NCBI GenBank assembly: GCA_946482615.1
Contig: CAMLSF010000002.1
Location: 1-62,398 of the forward strand
Reading direction: 5' to 3'
DNA length: 62,398 nucleotides
Source of the DNA: an uncultured Chromatiaceae bacterium
GTDB taxonomy: Bacteria; Pseudomonadota; Gammaproteobacteria; Enterobacterales; Alteromonadaceae
The position numbers and the translations under genes are program-made. Below the pieces are notes generated by a model. The model saw only the letters and a list, made by a program, of their open reading frames with translations. It had not been told where the DNA came from and did no database searches. This document shows, piece after piece, positions 36,763 through 46,819 of this stretch (within the stretch, counting starts at the first letter, position 1; every line of letters begins with the position of its first letter).

Positions 36763-37173
36763 CTAGGGCGCTTTATGGATCCAGTTTGGAGTAAAGCGCC
36801 AATACCTTGTAAGTGCCTCTTTCAAATCAAAAAAACTGGTCAAAGGCAAGGAGTCACCGCTGATACAAGCGTAAGTAAAGCGGTGACAGTTATTCCTCAA
36901 CAAGTCGTAATGCTGATAACTGTATATCTGCTCAATAGCTCTGTTTGCCGCAATTTCTGACCCTATGATGTCTCCTGCCGGTGTAGTGGCAAAAATCAAT
37001 TCAGCACCTGATCTATCCGCTAAAAACCGGTTAAAAGACAATGAGCGCACCAGGCCGGTGCCAGCCAACTCCACTATTTGTCCGTCGCCTATATAAATTC
37101 CGGTGTGCTCGAAGAAGTGAAAAATTTCGCACCCGACCACGGCCCCCACAGGGATAGTACGCAGACTTGTCAT
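36763..37173 (-). CDS. LRAT/NlpC-P60-like cysteine hydrolase or acyltransferase
   Basis: The 136-aa protein has the permuted NlpC/P60-type layout of the lecithin:retinol acyltransferase family: H23 in FFEHTGIYIGDGQIVEL and nucleophile C96 in LLRNNCHRFTYAC. The second His usual after the GIYxGxGxVIH strand is replaced by Glu (E35). There is no signal peptide. The start at 37173 has a strong AGGAG; a frame 12 codons longer has no comparable site. Bacterial members may act on lipids or peptides; the substrate is unknown. Confidence 0.7.
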   Translation of the reverse strand: MTSLRTIPVGAVVGCEIFHFFEHTGIYIGDGQIVELAGTGLVRSLSFNRFLADRSGAELIFATTPAGDIIGSEIAANRAIEQIYSYQHYDLLRNNCHRFTYACISGDSLPLTSFFDLKEALTRYWRFTPNWIHKAP

Positions 37174-37255
37174 AAAGCTCCTGATTTTGCCGCTTTTTTT
37201 TGCAATCATACTTGCAAAAGACGTCTAGGCGTGTAAAAAGGTGTAAGCAAAGATT

Positions 37256-37326
37256 TATCCCCGTCGTACTTGAAGCTGCAGCTTTGTTGGCTACGCAATC
37301 TCGCAACATCAATTACTTAGGGTATA
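37256..37326 (-). repeat. Internally deleted ERIC-type element
   Basis: About 70 nt carry both ends of the element seen at 59753-59892 but lack its centre. Read on the minus strand it starts TATACCCTAAGTAATTGATG, passes through GCCAACAAAGCTGCAGCTTC and ends near ACGGGGAT. Internally deleted ERICs of this size are known in enterobacteria. It lies upstream of alaA. Confidence 0.75.
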
Positions 37327-37362
37327 ACGAAAAACGAAAAACGGAGTAAACAGGATAGCGGT

Positions 37363-38577
37363 ATGAAACCAATAGAGCGCTCGACAAAATTAGATGGGGT
37401 TTGTTATGACATTCGGGGTCCGGTGGCTCGTGAAGCCAAACGGATGGAAGAAGAAGGTCAGCGTATTTTAAAGCTCAATATTGGTAATCCCGCGCCTTTT
37501 GGTTTTGAAGCGCCGGATGAAATTTTAAAACACGTGATCCATAACCTGCCTACAGCACAAGGCTATAGCGACTCACAAGGTATTTATTCGGCCCGGGTTG
37601 CCGTCGCGCAATATTACCAACAACGTGGCATTTTAGGGGCCGATGCGGATGACGTCTATATTGGCAATGGTGTGTCTGAGCTGATTCTGATGTCGTTGCA
37701 GGCGCTGTTAAATAACGGCGATGAGGTGTTGATCCCCTCCCCAGATTACCCACTCTGGACAGCTGCTGTCAATCTGGCTGGCGGCAACGCTGTGCATTAC
37801 CGCTGTGACGAGCAATCCGACTGGTTTCCTGATTTAGCCGATATTCGCGCCAAAATCACTAAAAAAACTAAAGCTCTGGTGCTGATTAACCCCAACAACC
37901 CAACAGGCGCCGTTTACTCCAAAGCCTTTTTATTAGAGCTGTTAGCCGTTGCCCGCGAGCATAAGCTGGTGGTGCTCAGTGACGAGATTTACGACAAAAT
38001 TTTGTATGACGGTGCAGAACATGTCACTACAGCTTCGTTAACTGATGATTTATTTATGCTGACCTTTGGTGGCTTATCGAAAAACTACCGTATCGCAGGT
38101 TTCCGCGTTGGCTGGATTTTATTATCCGGCGCTAAACATCTGGCCCGCCACTATATCGAAGGTTTAAACATACTGGCCTCTATGCGCCTTTGCGCCAATG
38201 TGCCTTGTCAGCATGCGGTACAGACCGCATTGGGCGGTTACCAAAGCATTAATGAGCTGATAGTGCCAGGTGGCCGTTTGTATGATCAGATGGATTTAGC
38301 CCACAAACTGGTCACCAGCATTGACGGCATCAGCTGTGTACGGCCCAAAGGTGCTATGTACTTATTCCCTAAGCTGGACCGTAAAAAATTCAAAATCAAA
38401 GACGATGAGCTCTTGGTATTGGATTTCTTGCGACAACATAAGGTGCTGCTGGTGCATGGCCGGGCCTTTAACTGGCCTGAGCCGGATCATTTCCGTATTG
38501 TGTTTTTACCCCATAAAGAGCAGCTGGAAATGGCCATTGGCCGCCTAGCGCAGTTTTTACCAGGGTATCAGCAATAA
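37363..38577 (+). CDS. alaA: Alanine-synthesising aminotransferase AlaA
   Basis: AlaA makes alanine from pyruvate and glutamate using PLP. The 404-aa protein is close to E. coli AlaA throughout: [58 protein letters not shown] and the Schiff-base Lys in [13 protein letters not shown]. It overlaps yfbR by one nt (TAATG), as the two are neighbours in E. coli too. Confidence 0.96.
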   Translation: MKPIERSTKLDGVCYDIRGPVAREAKRMEEEGQRILKLNIGNPAPFGFEAPDEILKHVIHNLPTAQGYSDSQGIYSARVAVAQYYQQRGILGADADDVYIGNGVSELILMSLQALLNNGDEVLIPSPDYPLWTAAVNLAGGNAVHYRCDEQSDWFPDLADIRAKITKKTKALVLINPNNPTGAVYSKAFLLELLAVAREHKLVVLSDEIYDKILYDGAEHVTTASLTDDLFMLTFGGLSKNYRIAGFRVGWILLSGAKHLARHYIEGLNILASMRLCANVPCQHAVQTALGGYQSINELIVPGGRLYDQMDLAHKLVTSIDGISCVRPKGAMYLFPKLDRKKFKIKDDELLVLDFLRQHKVLLVHGRAFNWPEPDHFRIVFLPHKEQLEMAIGRLAQFLPGYQQ

Positions 38578-39212
38578 TGGATACCGATCACAACATCACA
38601 AACGCACCTCAACAGCCAAGCCATTTTTTCGCTCATCTGTTTCGGATGAAGTTGATTAACAGATGGCCGCTGATGCGCAACGTCAATACCGAAAATGTTG
38701 CAGAGCACAGCCATCAGGTCGCTGTGGTCGCTCATATGCTGGCGTTGATTCGCCGTGAAATTTTTGCAGGTGAAGTCCAACCTGAGCGGGTAGCAACTCT
38801 GGCGTTATTTCATGATGCCAGTGAGGTGCTGACGGGTGACTTACCTACACCTGTAAAGTATTTTAATGCGCAAATTGCACAGGAATACAAAAAGATAGAA
38901 CGTATTGCGGAGCAAAAGCTGCTGTCGATGTTACCAGAGAAATTGCAACCTTTTTATCAATCCCTGCTGCTGTCCGAACAGTATTCGGCTGATGAAAAGT
39001 TACTGGTCAAAGCCGCTGACACACTCTGTGCTTATGTGAAAACTCTGGAGGAGCTCTCCGCTGGCAATCACGAGTTTGTGCTGGCGAAAAAACGTCTGGA
39101 GACAGTTCTTGAAGGTTATGCTCTGCCGGAAGTGAACTACTTTCTTGAGATTTTTATCCCAAGTTTTTCCTTGTCTCTGGATGAGATCAGCTTACTGGAT
39201 GGGCAGTTGTAA
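38577..39212 (+). CDS. yfbR: 5'-deoxynucleotidase YfbR
   Basis: YfbR is an HD-domain phosphatase that removes phosphate from deoxynucleoside 5'-monophosphates. The metal site can be read as H in [20 protein letters not shown] in [20 protein letters not shown] and a later Asp in KAADTLCAY. It is 211 aa long, slightly longer than E. coli YfbR at the N-terminus. Translation is coupled to alaA. Confidence 0.93.
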   Translation: MDTDHNITNAPQQPSHFFAHLFRMKLINRWPLMRNVNTENVAEHSHQVAVVAHMLALIRREIFAGEVQPERVATLALFHDASEVLTGDLPTPVKYFNAQIAQEYKKIERIAEQKLLSMLPEKLQPFYQSLLLSEQYSADEKLLVKAADTLCAYVKTLEELSAGNHEFVLAKKRLETVLEGYALPEVNYFLEIFIPSFSLSLDEISLLDGQL

Positions 39213-39241
39213 TCAACGATCCCAGGCCTATCGAAATTTTA

Positions 39242-39264
39242 AGGGCGCAATTTATTTGCGCCCT
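39242..39264. terminator. Bidirectional terminator between yfbR and the CDF gene
   Basis: The stem GGGCGCAA / TTGCGCCC has a TTTA loop, with A-rich and T/C-rich flanks. It lies between two convergent genes. Confidence 0.75.
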
Positions 39265-39276
39265 TCTCTATTTCTG

Positions 39277-40293
39277 TTAATGCTGATCCCGGCACAATTC
39301 CTGATTAAACTCAAACTCTATGGTGGTATGTTCCAGTTGATAAGGCCGCAGTAACTGCCGTATTTGCTCTTTATGGGCCTTTAACTGCTCTGTGGCAGTC
39401 TCAGCCTTTAATACCAAATGGGCGGTCAGCACATGTTTTTCGCCATCCAGCGACCATAAATGCAGATGATGTACGTCCTGCACAAAACTCAGGTCTTGTA
39501 ATTGCTGTTCTATTTTAGCGGCCAGCTTCGGGTCCGGACTGACTTGTAAAAACAACGCCAGAGTGCGGCGTAAATTACGCCAGACATTGATCAGAATAAA
39601 ACAGGTAAAACCAATACTTAACAGCGGATCTAACCAGGCCCAATGGGTAAAATAAATCAGCACGGAGCCAACCAGCACAGCCACCCAACCTAAGACATCC
39701 TCCAGCAAATGCCAGGTCAGAATTTGTTCATTTTGGGTTTTGCCACTTCTCAGTTTAAAGACGGCAGCGCCATTGACCAGCACACCTAAAACAGCAAGCC
39801 CCATCATACCAGCGGCATGAGGTAATTGCGGCTCCCACAAGCGGGGTATAGCTTCGTATAAAATCCAGCAGGACCCCAGCACCAAAATCACGCTGTTGAT
39901 CAAAGCGCTCAATAAAGACCAGCGTCTGTAACCATAACTGTATCGGGGAGTCGCTTCTTTCCCTGCCACTTTGGCGGCAAACCAGGCGAAAGCTATAGCC
40001 AGCGTGTCGCCCAAATCGTGCATAGCGTCGGCCATAATAGCCACGCTGTTGGTCAGCCAGCCACCGATAAATTCAATAATGGTAAAACTAAAGTTTAGCC
40101 AAAAAGCAGTCGCAATATTGCCGGACTCGGAACCATGATGATGGTGGTGATGCCCAAAAAGGCTGTGGGCATGCGAATGCCCATGCTCGTGCCCGACGTC
40201 ATGACTATGGTCATGCGCTTCTTTGTGGTCGTGGTTGCAATCTGCACCATGCTGATGAGTTTTGTGTCCTGAATTTGAATGATCGTGAGGCAT
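39277..40293 (-). CDS. Cation diffusion facilitator (zinc-type efflux)
   Basis: The 338-aa protein has a long His/Asp-rich N-terminus (about 1-58, including six consecutive His), then six transmembrane helices. Metal sites are readable as MADAMHDLGD in helix II and HLLEDVLG in helix V, an HxxxD arrangement typical of zinc transporters such as ZitB/CzcD. A cytoplasmic C-terminal domain (HHLHLWSLDGEKHVLTAHL) follows. It should export zinc or a similar divalent metal from the cytoplasm. AGGTG precedes the ATG. Confidence 0.88.
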   Translation of the reverse strand: MPHDHSNSGHKTHQHGADCNHDHKEAHDHSHDVGHEHGHSHAHSLFGHHHHHHGSESGNIATAFWLNFSFTIIEFIGGWLTNSVAIMADAMHDLGDTLAIAFAWFAAKVAGKEATPRYSYGYRRWSLLSALINSVILVLGSCWILYEAIPRLWEPQLPHAAGMMGLAVLGVLVNGAAVFKLRSGKTQNEQILTWHLLEDVLGWVAVLVGSVLIYFTHWAWLDPLLSIGFTCFILINVWRNLRRTLALFLQVSPDPKLAAKIEQQLQDLSFVQDVHHLHLWSLDGEKHVLTAHLVLKAETATEQLKAHKEQIRQLLRPYQLEHTTIEFEFNQELCRDQH

Positions 40294-40507
40294 GTTACAC
40301 CTGAAAAATGCCGGGATAGCAGTACCATATCTGGTTTTTTCTGCCTCTGCCAGTCCGCAGGTAGCCTCACTGAACAGAAATCGTACGAATAGCAGATCTA
40401 ACCCGGATAATGCTTGAGCTCAGCAGAACAAAACACTAGTCTGAAGCTGAAGTTCGGCTGAACACCGCCGATACAAAACCACCATAACAGAAGAATAAAA
40501 CCAACAG

Positions 40508-41170
40508 ATGCCACTACACCGGATCCTTGTTTGCTTTACTGCCATCTTTGCCTTCTCAGCTCAGGCAGGAAGTCTGAACCATCATAACAATACTGACTAT
40601 GCTGCCTGGTCTGAAAAGAACCCTGATGGCAGCTGGACCAGAATCACAGAGCGCGCTGTAGCCCAATCTCCGTTGGTAAAACTGGTGCCTGCTGACGTAC
40701 AAAACTTTTGCCCTCGTTATGCCAGTTTGCCGCAACAACAACGCAGTCAGTTTTGGGTCGCGTTGTTTTCCGCTATGGCCAAGCCTGAGAGCAATTTTAA
40801 GCCTCAGTCTTTTTATCAGGAAAAGTTTAAAGACGGTAAAGGCCGCCGGGTGATTAGCCGTGGTTTATTACAAATTTCCCATGAGAGCGCCAATCAGCCT
40901 CGTTACGCCTGTGATATTAAACAGCCACACTCTTTGCACGACCCCAAAGTGAATTTAAGCTGCGGTGTAAAAATTATGAGCAAGTGGGTAAAAACGGACG
41001 GTGTGATCAGCCAGCCACGCTGGAGCAAAGATCCCAAAGGCGGCGCCCGTTATTGGTCGACCTTAAGACCACAACGAGGCCACCTCACTAAAATTGAGCA
41101 GTTCACCAGTACTCTGCCTTTTTGTGGCCAGTCTCGCCGCACCGCCTTTTCATCCGGCATCCGCGGCTAA
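40508..41170 (+). CDS. Transglycosylase SLT-like secreted protein
   Basis: The 220-aa product has a Sec signal peptide (to about AQA-20). An SLT-type core follows, with the presumed catalytic Glu in MAKPESNFKPQ and the GLLQISHES block. A pair of Cys residues near 135 and 153 could form a disulfide. It is likely to act on peptidoglycan in the periplasm. The last 21 nt overlap the convergent bcsZ, so it lies beside the cellulose operon without belonging to it. Confidence 0.7.
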   Translation: MPLHRILVCFTAIFAFSAQAGSLNHHNNTDYAAWSEKNPDGSWTRITERAVAQSPLVKLVPADVQNFCPRYASLPQQQRSQFWVALFSAMAKPESNFKPQSFYQEKFKDGKGRRVISRGLLQISHESANQPRYACDIKQPHSLHDPKVNLSCGVKIMSKWVKTDGVISQPRWSKDPKGGARYWSTLRPQRGHLTKIEQFTSTLPFCGQSRRTAFSSGIRG

Positions 41171-42148
41171 CTTACTCAGCATCAACAGGGACGTCGAATA
41201 ATAGTCATCGGCGGTCGAAGGACTCTGTTCTGTAAAGCTCAGATCCTTATAGACTAACGAACGCACAGCTTTGATCCCAGCAGAGGCTGTATAGGAGGCT
41301 TTTTCGCCTGTAACCAGATCCACCCAGGGCAAAATCAGCTCATTGTTTTTCCAAAAGTCAGTAAAAGGTTGTCTGAGATCGGTCGTTAAGGCAGACCCCC
41401 AGATAAAATACAGTGGAATACGTACAGCGTCATAACTGAAACGGGCTGGCCAGTTGGGTGAAGGCGCAAGCTGTCCTTTGTCGGATAAACGGATCCAATC
41501 TGACGGCAAGCCGTAGCTGCCAAACCGGCTTGCCGCTAACAATTTCTGGCCATCTGTCACTAACTTGCTCCAGTTCTGCTCTGGCTCCACCATGGCAAAA
41601 GAGATAAATGCCGGGATCACCCAATAGGATAAATTAATATCAATACTTTCTTTGTCAGAAAACCCGGTTAACCCCGGCAACAAAACAGTGAAACCGCCGA
41701 AGTCTTTTACCAGAAGCTTCTGAATGTCAGCACGAATGGCCGCAGAAGCGGTTTCATAATTGCGGTCATTCCAACGTTTCGCCGCCCGCTGTAAGGCCCA
41801 TGCAATCAAAATATCGCCATCACTGGCATTATTTGGATCTTTTACCGCAGGTCTGAGGGCCGGGTCATAGCGCCATGAAAATAAAAATGCATCGGTTCTG
41901 GCCAGGTTTTTCCGGGTCCAGCTCCAGATCAAATCAAAGCTGTGTTGATCGTTATTGGCTTCGGCAAATAACATGCCCCAGCCCTGACCTTCTGAATGGC
42001 TGATTTTATTATTGTAGGTATCGATCACCCGTCCATCTGAGCTGACAAACCGGGATTTATACAAGGTCCAATCGCTTTGATCTGCCTGCAAAGCCTGTAT
42101 CCACAGAGAACTTATGATCACCAGCAACCTTACCAGATTTCTCATCAT
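41150..42148 (-). CDS. bcsZ: Cellulose-synthesis endoglucanase BcsZ (GH8)
   Basis: BcsZ is a periplasmic endo-1,4-glucanase that trims nascent cellulose. The 332-aa protein has a signal peptide (about 1-22), the catalytic acid E53 in SEGQGWGM, an Asp at 110 in NASDGDILIAWAL and the LSYWVIPAF block. It is the last gene of the operon, 11 nt after bcsD. Confidence 0.94.
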   Translation of the reverse strand: MMRNLVRLLVIISSLWIQALQADQSDWTLYKSRFVSSDGRVIDTYNNKISHSEGQGWGMLFAEANNDQHSFDLIWSWTRKNLARTDAFLFSWRYDPALRPAVKDPNNASDGDILIAWALQRAAKRWNDRNYETASAAIRADIQKLLVKDFGGFTVLLPGLTGFSDKESIDINLSYWVIPAFISFAMVEPEQNWSKLVTDGQKLLAASRFGSYGLPSDWIRLSDKGQLAPSPNWPARFSYDAVRIPLYFIWGSALTTDLRQPFTDFWKNNELILPWVDLVTGEKASYTASAGIKAVRSLVYKDLSFTEQSPSTADDYYSTSLLMLSKLAADAG

Positions 42149-42159
42149 TAGCTCTTGCC

Positions 42160-42642
42160 TCAGGGTTTTGTATAAATAAGTTCGAATGCCAACCCAGGCT
42201 CAGCTTTTTGAGTCTGAACCACTATATCCGGCTTACCTCCTAATGCGACCATCCAGGTGCTGTACAAGCCTTCCAACAAAGCACTGAACAGCTTCGCTTC
42301 ATGGTTAACTTGTGATTTTTCACAGGAAGGAAGCGGAAAAGCGCCGTGATAAAACACCAGGCTGAGTTCATGAACTTCAATTCTGACCCAGCCCCAGTTC
42401 AGGCCGGCGAATATGGTATTCATCGACTTTTCCAAGTCTTCAATGCGGTCATACAAGGCCACCGGATACAGATGAGCTAACCGCTGCCCCATATGGCGCA
42501 AAAAAGCACAAGCGTCCTGCTCTCCCGCTGTCTGGTAAATCTCTTGAATAAATACCTGAAGAAAGCTGCGCCATTGCTGATTGCAGTGCTGGCTTTGGTA
42601 GTAGCTGCTACTGATCTGCTGTTCATGGGTTAAATCAATCAT
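42160..42642 (-). CDS. bcsD: Cellulose synthase subunit D (BcsD/AcsD)
   Basis: BcsD forms a periplasmic ring that helps bundle the glucan chains in crystalline-cellulose producers such as Komagataeibacter. The 160-aa protein has the family features: the FLRHMGQRLA stretch and a GLNWGWVRIEV block, with a helical N-terminus. I use the ATG at 42642, which has GGAGG upstream; an in-frame TTG at 42654 is less likely. It overlaps bcsC by 8 nt. Confidence 0.88.
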   Translation of the reverse strand: MIDLTHEQQISSSYYQSQHCNQQWRSFLQVFIQEIYQTAGEQDACAFLRHMGQRLAHLYPVALYDRIEDLEKSMNTIFAGLNWGWVRIEVHELSLVFYHGAFPLPSCEKSQVNHEAKLFSALLEGLYSTWMVALGGKPDIVVQTQKAEPGLAFELIYTKP

Positions 42643-45600
42643 TGGCCCCTCCAATCAGGTACTTCATATAGAGACGGAACGACATTTCGTTGTAATCGCC
42701 AAAACTGTCAAAACCAAGCTGCCCGCCAATTTTCAGGTAAGGATCAGGCAGGTATTCGCCACTGGCACCAAAACTCATGCCAAAACCAGACTGACTGGTT
42801 GCGGCATAACCCGCCTGTGGAAAAGCGCCCAGCGCATAAAACAGATCAAGTGCAGCCTGAGCGGCTGCGTCTGTTGGAAAGAAACTATTCCCGTCTTCGC
42901 TATAGCTTTGAAAACCCGGGGCAAACAACAGGCTGAACCTGATATCTTCCAGTTCAGCACTGTAGTTGATAGGGAAAGCCAGGCTGACATAATCCTGCGG
43001 ACTAAAATAACCACCATGGCCAAAAGTGAATTTACTTAAGTTGTTATCAAAGCTGCTGTAGCCAACATGCACACCCAATTGCAGCATCTCTGGCACTGAA
43101 TAAAAAGGTCTGAAATAAGCTCCAACCTCCATAGAAGTTGCGTTGTTTGACGCCACATTATCGCCTTCGTACTTGTGTTCCGCCACAGAACCATAAGCAC
43201 CGGCTTTGCCATTATCGAAATTCAGCCCCAGTCCGGCGCCGGTCTTTGTGACAGCTCCCCAACTTTCGCCTGTGACATGATCCACAGTGCCAGCATAAGC
43301 CAGCAAGCTGTCTTTGACCGGACGTCTCTCTGCTTGCACCACCAGTCTGGTGTTTTTCATAATTTCCGGTTGCAGCTTCACACCCCCTACCACATTGGTT
43401 TTTTCAAAACCCAAAGGAGTAGTCCCTACATCTGCTGCAATCCATTCGCCTTTATAAGCTAAAGCCAGCGCAACACCGGACTCCCGTTGTGTATCGGGAT
43501 TGCCGGTGCTAATGGCCATTTGATCCAATCTGGCCTGGGATGAGGTGATCAATTGCTCTACACGAGCACGGCTTTGCTGAAAATCGGCCAAAGAATCTGA
43601 ACTAAGACGAATAGCAGTATCACCGTAGTTTTCTTGCAGAAATTGCTGAACCAGGCTTTGCTGTTCCGCAGTCAGGTTACCAGAAGTCAGTTCCAGCGCT
43701 TCAAACAGATCGGTCTGTGCTGCATTGTCAAATACCACTTTGGCGGCGTTCGCTACATTCTGTAGCCTGATGATTTCAGACTGTGGCAAATTGCCTTCCG
43801 GGTCATCGCGTGCAGCGAGGTAAACAGTCTGTGCATTGTCGTAAGCCACAGCCGTCTCTTCAATGCTATCCAGTACATCCGCAAGACTATTCAGTCGTGA
43901 ACTCAAACCACTGGCCGCATTCACAATAGAACCCCGCCCATAAAGATTAATATCTTCTCCGGTCACTGTGCCTGAATTCAGTGAGGTAGGTGTCAGTGCC
44001 AGTTCGACTCTGTCGGTGCCAAAGGCTGCTGTGGATATCACCACCGGCGTTTCAACCGTATCTAAACCTGAGCTGCCTTCTGCCCCATTACGAACTTTGA
44101 GAACAACATCTGTATCCACACGGGTCAGGGTTTTCTGCTCTAAATCGGCCAACATGCCATCAATCTGCTCAAACAAGGTGGCCGATTGTGCTGTGGTATC
44201 TATGTCAGCCGGTGCCTCAGACAGTATCTCACCGGGCAGCCAGGAGGGTCTGGTACCGGAGAGCTGCTGTTTTTTTGCTTTTCGCTTATCTTTAAATGGA
44301 TTGTTATTTGGCTCCGCTGTCTCCCTAAACGGATTGGCTGACAAACCCGAAGCAGCACCTCCGCCCCAGACCGGAGTCTCCTGATAGGCCAGTTTCCTTG
44401 CTCTTAACAATAAAGCTGCAGCTTCGTCGTGCTCTCCTTTTGCCTCAGCCACTTTAGCGGCCAACACCAGTAGTTCAGGTTCAACATTGTTGTCCCAATC
44501 CACCCGGTTTAATAAGGCTGCAGCGCGGTCCGGCTCTTTTAATTGCAAAGCTGTATCCACAGCACCGGATAAGGCCTCCTGGCTTTCTGGCTTTAATTTC
44601 AGTACGTAATTGTAAATTTGATCCGCTTCGCTGGTTTTATCGCCGCTTTGATACAAACGTGCCATCGCCAGCAATAAGCTCTCATCGTCCGGTGATTCAC
44701 GCAAATGAGCAGCAAGCACATCATAAGCTAAGGCCATCTGGCCTGCTTCACGTAACTGATCGGCCTCGCGCACCGCCAGCCCTTGTTGCAAACTGGCCAG
44801 TGACTTTCTGTCGTCCATGGTTAAATCAGAACGCAGCATCAGCTCAGATAACAAGGATCTGGCGTCTTTAGAACGACCACTTTGATTGAGCACTGCCACA
44901 TGAGCCAGGTAATCTCCTGATTTCTCATCCAGCCCTTGCATCAAATCAAGTTCAACCAGCTGATACGCCAGCTCAGGCTGGCCGGCACTTGCCAGTTCAG
45001 AGGCTAATTCCCCTGCAGCTTTAGAGCCCATTCTGCTGCTCTGGTACAACTGCAGCATAAGCTGACGTGCGCCTGCCTGATCGCCCGCCGAGGCTCTTTG
45101 CAGCACAGCGGAGAATTTACCGCGTAATGCCGACTGGGCTGCCAGACTTTGCATTGCTGCTGTGCGCTGCTCCGGTTTTATGCTTGCCATAACACGTTCA
45201 ACATCAGACCAGCGTTTTTGTTCGGCGGCAAACATAGCGGCGGCATAACGGGATTCGGCCGGCTGACTGGCACTGAACAAAGGCTCAATAATGGCCCTGG
45301 CCCGGGCCGGGTCGCCCTGCCTGTTCAGCAATCGGGCTAAATCCAACCTGACCCAAGGGTCGTTGGGTGCGAGTTTCATCGCTCTGCGCAGGCTTATTTC
45401 CGCCAATAAATCAGTGCTCTTTGCCGCATCTGCTCTTAGTTTTTGTACTTCAGCTAAAGAGACATATGCCACTTTATGTTGTTCAGACGCCGACAGCTGG
45501 TTGGATAGAAGTTCCGCATCCTGCCAACGTCCCATGCTCTGCAATACAGCAATAAGCCCTAGCTTTGCTTCGGTGTGGGCAGGATTTTTCTGTATCACTG

Positions 45601-46819
45601 CATTAAAACTCTGAGCGGCCTGTTCAAGCAGTCCAAGCTTGTGTTGCAACTGCCCGGCAAGAACTTTAGCCTCATTCACGCTGGACTCATTGTTTTTAGT
45701 TACAGCGACTCTGGTTAAAGCTTCAACCAACTCCAGCGCCTGCTCATTCTGTTCTGCCACCATGAGTTCGCGGGCTTTGCCTAGGGTCGAATAAAAGTCT
45801 GCCACCTGATAGGCATCCCGCCAGGAGGACGCTTTTTTTGGTGACATCGCCATTGCTCTGCCAAGCTGCTCTTTTGCAGCGCTAAAATGCTGCTGCTTTA
45901 AATCAATCAGGCCCAAACCTGCCAGCGCTTCGGCATCCGCTGCGTTTTCTGTCAGGGCTTTTTGGAACTGGCGTTTGGCCTCCGCCAGTTTGTTTGCATT
46001 CAGCGCCTGGTAACCCCGGGCTCTGCTATTAAGCACAAGAGGCGCGGTGCCTTTTTTAATCTTGTCCTGATAAGCCCTGAGTAACTCCTGATCGTCAGGT
46101 TCAATAGTCAAATACTGGTCATAGTATTTCTTGTCGGCCGTTGTAGCATTTAGCCACAGCAGCGCCTGACGCCAACTCCGTTTCGCCAGAGCAGAGGTTG
46201 GAGCCAGCTCTGAGAGCAGTAAAATCCCCTCCCTCCTGCTGCTTTCGTCATAACTTAACACCTGAGCGTACGCCTGTTTGATAGCGCCATGGCCAGGACG
46301 CGTCTGGTACAACTTTTTCAGCGCGGATCGGGCTTGTGGCAGTCCATCCGCGGTACCGGCCATCGTCAGATAATATTCAGCCGCCAACTCCAGAGGAGCT
46401 GTGGCACCACCAAATACCTCCTGGTAGCGTTTTAAAGCGGTATCGTACTGACCAATACCGGCAAGACGACGCGCTTCGGCCAAAGCCACAGGGTCCACTT
46501 TGGCTGCAGCTTCAGTGGCCCGAAGCTCCCCGATCCGCTGATCTGCCGGAGCCAGTTCAGCCATCTTGCGGATCCATTGCTGCAACTGAACATCGTTGCC
46601 TTCTTTAGCCGCAATAAGGCCTGAGCGGTACATAGCCTCCATATTTTTCGGATCTGCATTCAACACTCGTTGTAACGCATCTTTGGCTAAATCATTACGA
46701 TTTTTATCCTGCCAGAATTCGGCTTGCTCAAATAACAGATCAAAGGAGCCGTCTTCTTCAGCGGCATACAAAGGTTGAACAGAGCAGATCACAACCATCG
46801 CAATCAGTGATTTATTCAT
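42635..46819 (-). CDS. bcsC: Cellulose export porin BcsC
   Basis: The 1394-aa protein has a signal peptide (MNKSLIAMVVICSVQPLYA), many TPR repeats (about 25-840) that form the periplasmic scaffold, a linker, and a C-terminal outer-membrane beta-barrel (about 1090-1394, ending FRLYMKYLIGG) through which cellulose leaves the cell. A low-complexity insert near 840-900 (NPFRE, NNPFKDKRKAKKQ) links the parts. The start overlaps the bcsAB stop by 8 nt. Confidence 0.93.
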   Translation of the reverse strand: MNKSLIAMVVICSVQPLYAAEEDGSFDLLFEQAEFWQDKNRNDLAKDALQRVLNADPKNMEAMYRSGLIAAKEGNDVQLQQWIRKMAELAPADQRIGELRATEAAAKVDPVALAEARRLAGIGQYDTALKRYQEVFGGATAPLELAAEYYLTMAGTADGLPQARSALKKLYQTRPGHGAIKQAYAQVLSYDESSRREGILLLSELAPTSALAKRSWRQALLWLNATTADKKYYDQYLTIEPDDQELLRAYQDKIKKGTAPLVLNSRARGYQALNANKLAEAKRQFQKALTENAADAEALAGLGLIDLKQQHFSAAKEQLGRAMAMSPKKASSWRDAYQVADFYSTLGKARELMVAEQNEQALELVEALTRVAVTKNNESSVNEAKVLAGQLQHKLGLLEQAAQSFNAVIQKNPAHTEAKLGLIAVLQSMGRWQDAELLSNQLSASEQHKVAYVSLAEVQKLRADAAKSTDLLAEISLRRAMKLAPNDPWVRLDLARLLNRQGDPARARAIIEPLFSASQPAESRYAAAMFAAEQKRWSDVERVMASIKPEQRTAAMQSLAAQSALRGKFSAVLQRASAGDQAGARQLMLQLYQSSRMGSKAAGELASELASAGQPELAYQLVELDLMQGLDEKSGDYLAHVAVLNQSGRSKDARSLLSELMLRSDLTMDDRKSLASLQQGLAVREADQLREAGQMALAYDVLAAHLRESPDDESLLLAMARLYQSGDKTSEADQIYNYVLKLKPESQEALSGAVDTALQLKEPDRAAALLNRVDWDNNVEPELLVLAAKVAEAKGEHDEAAALLLRARKLAYQETPVWGGGAASGLSANPFRETAEPNNNPFKDKRKAKKQQLSGTRPSWLPGEILSEAPADIDTTAQSATLFEQIDGMLADLEQKTLTRVDTDVVLKVRNGAEGSSGLDTVETPVVISTAAFGTDRVELALTPTSLNSGTVTGEDINLYGRGSIVNAASGLSSRLNSLADVLDSIEETAVAYDNAQTVYLAARDDPEGNLPQSEIIRLQNVANAAKVVFDNAAQTDLFEALELTSGNLTAEQQSLVQQFLQENYGDTAIRLSSDSLADFQQSRARVEQLITSSQARLDQMAISTGNPDTQRESGVALALAYKGEWIAADVGTTPLGFEKTNVVGGVKLQPEIMKNTRLVVQAERRPVKDSLLAYAGTVDHVTGESWGAVTKTGAGLGLNFDNGKAGAYGSVAEHKYEGDNVASNNATSMEVGAYFRPFYSVPEMLQLGVHVGYSSFDNNLSKFTFGHGGYFSPQDYVSLAFPINYSAELEDIRFSLLFAPGFQSYSEDGNSFFPTDAAAQAALDLFYALGAFPQAGYAATSQSGFGMSFGASGEYLPDPYLKIGGQLGFDSFGDYNEMSFRLYMKYLIGGAND

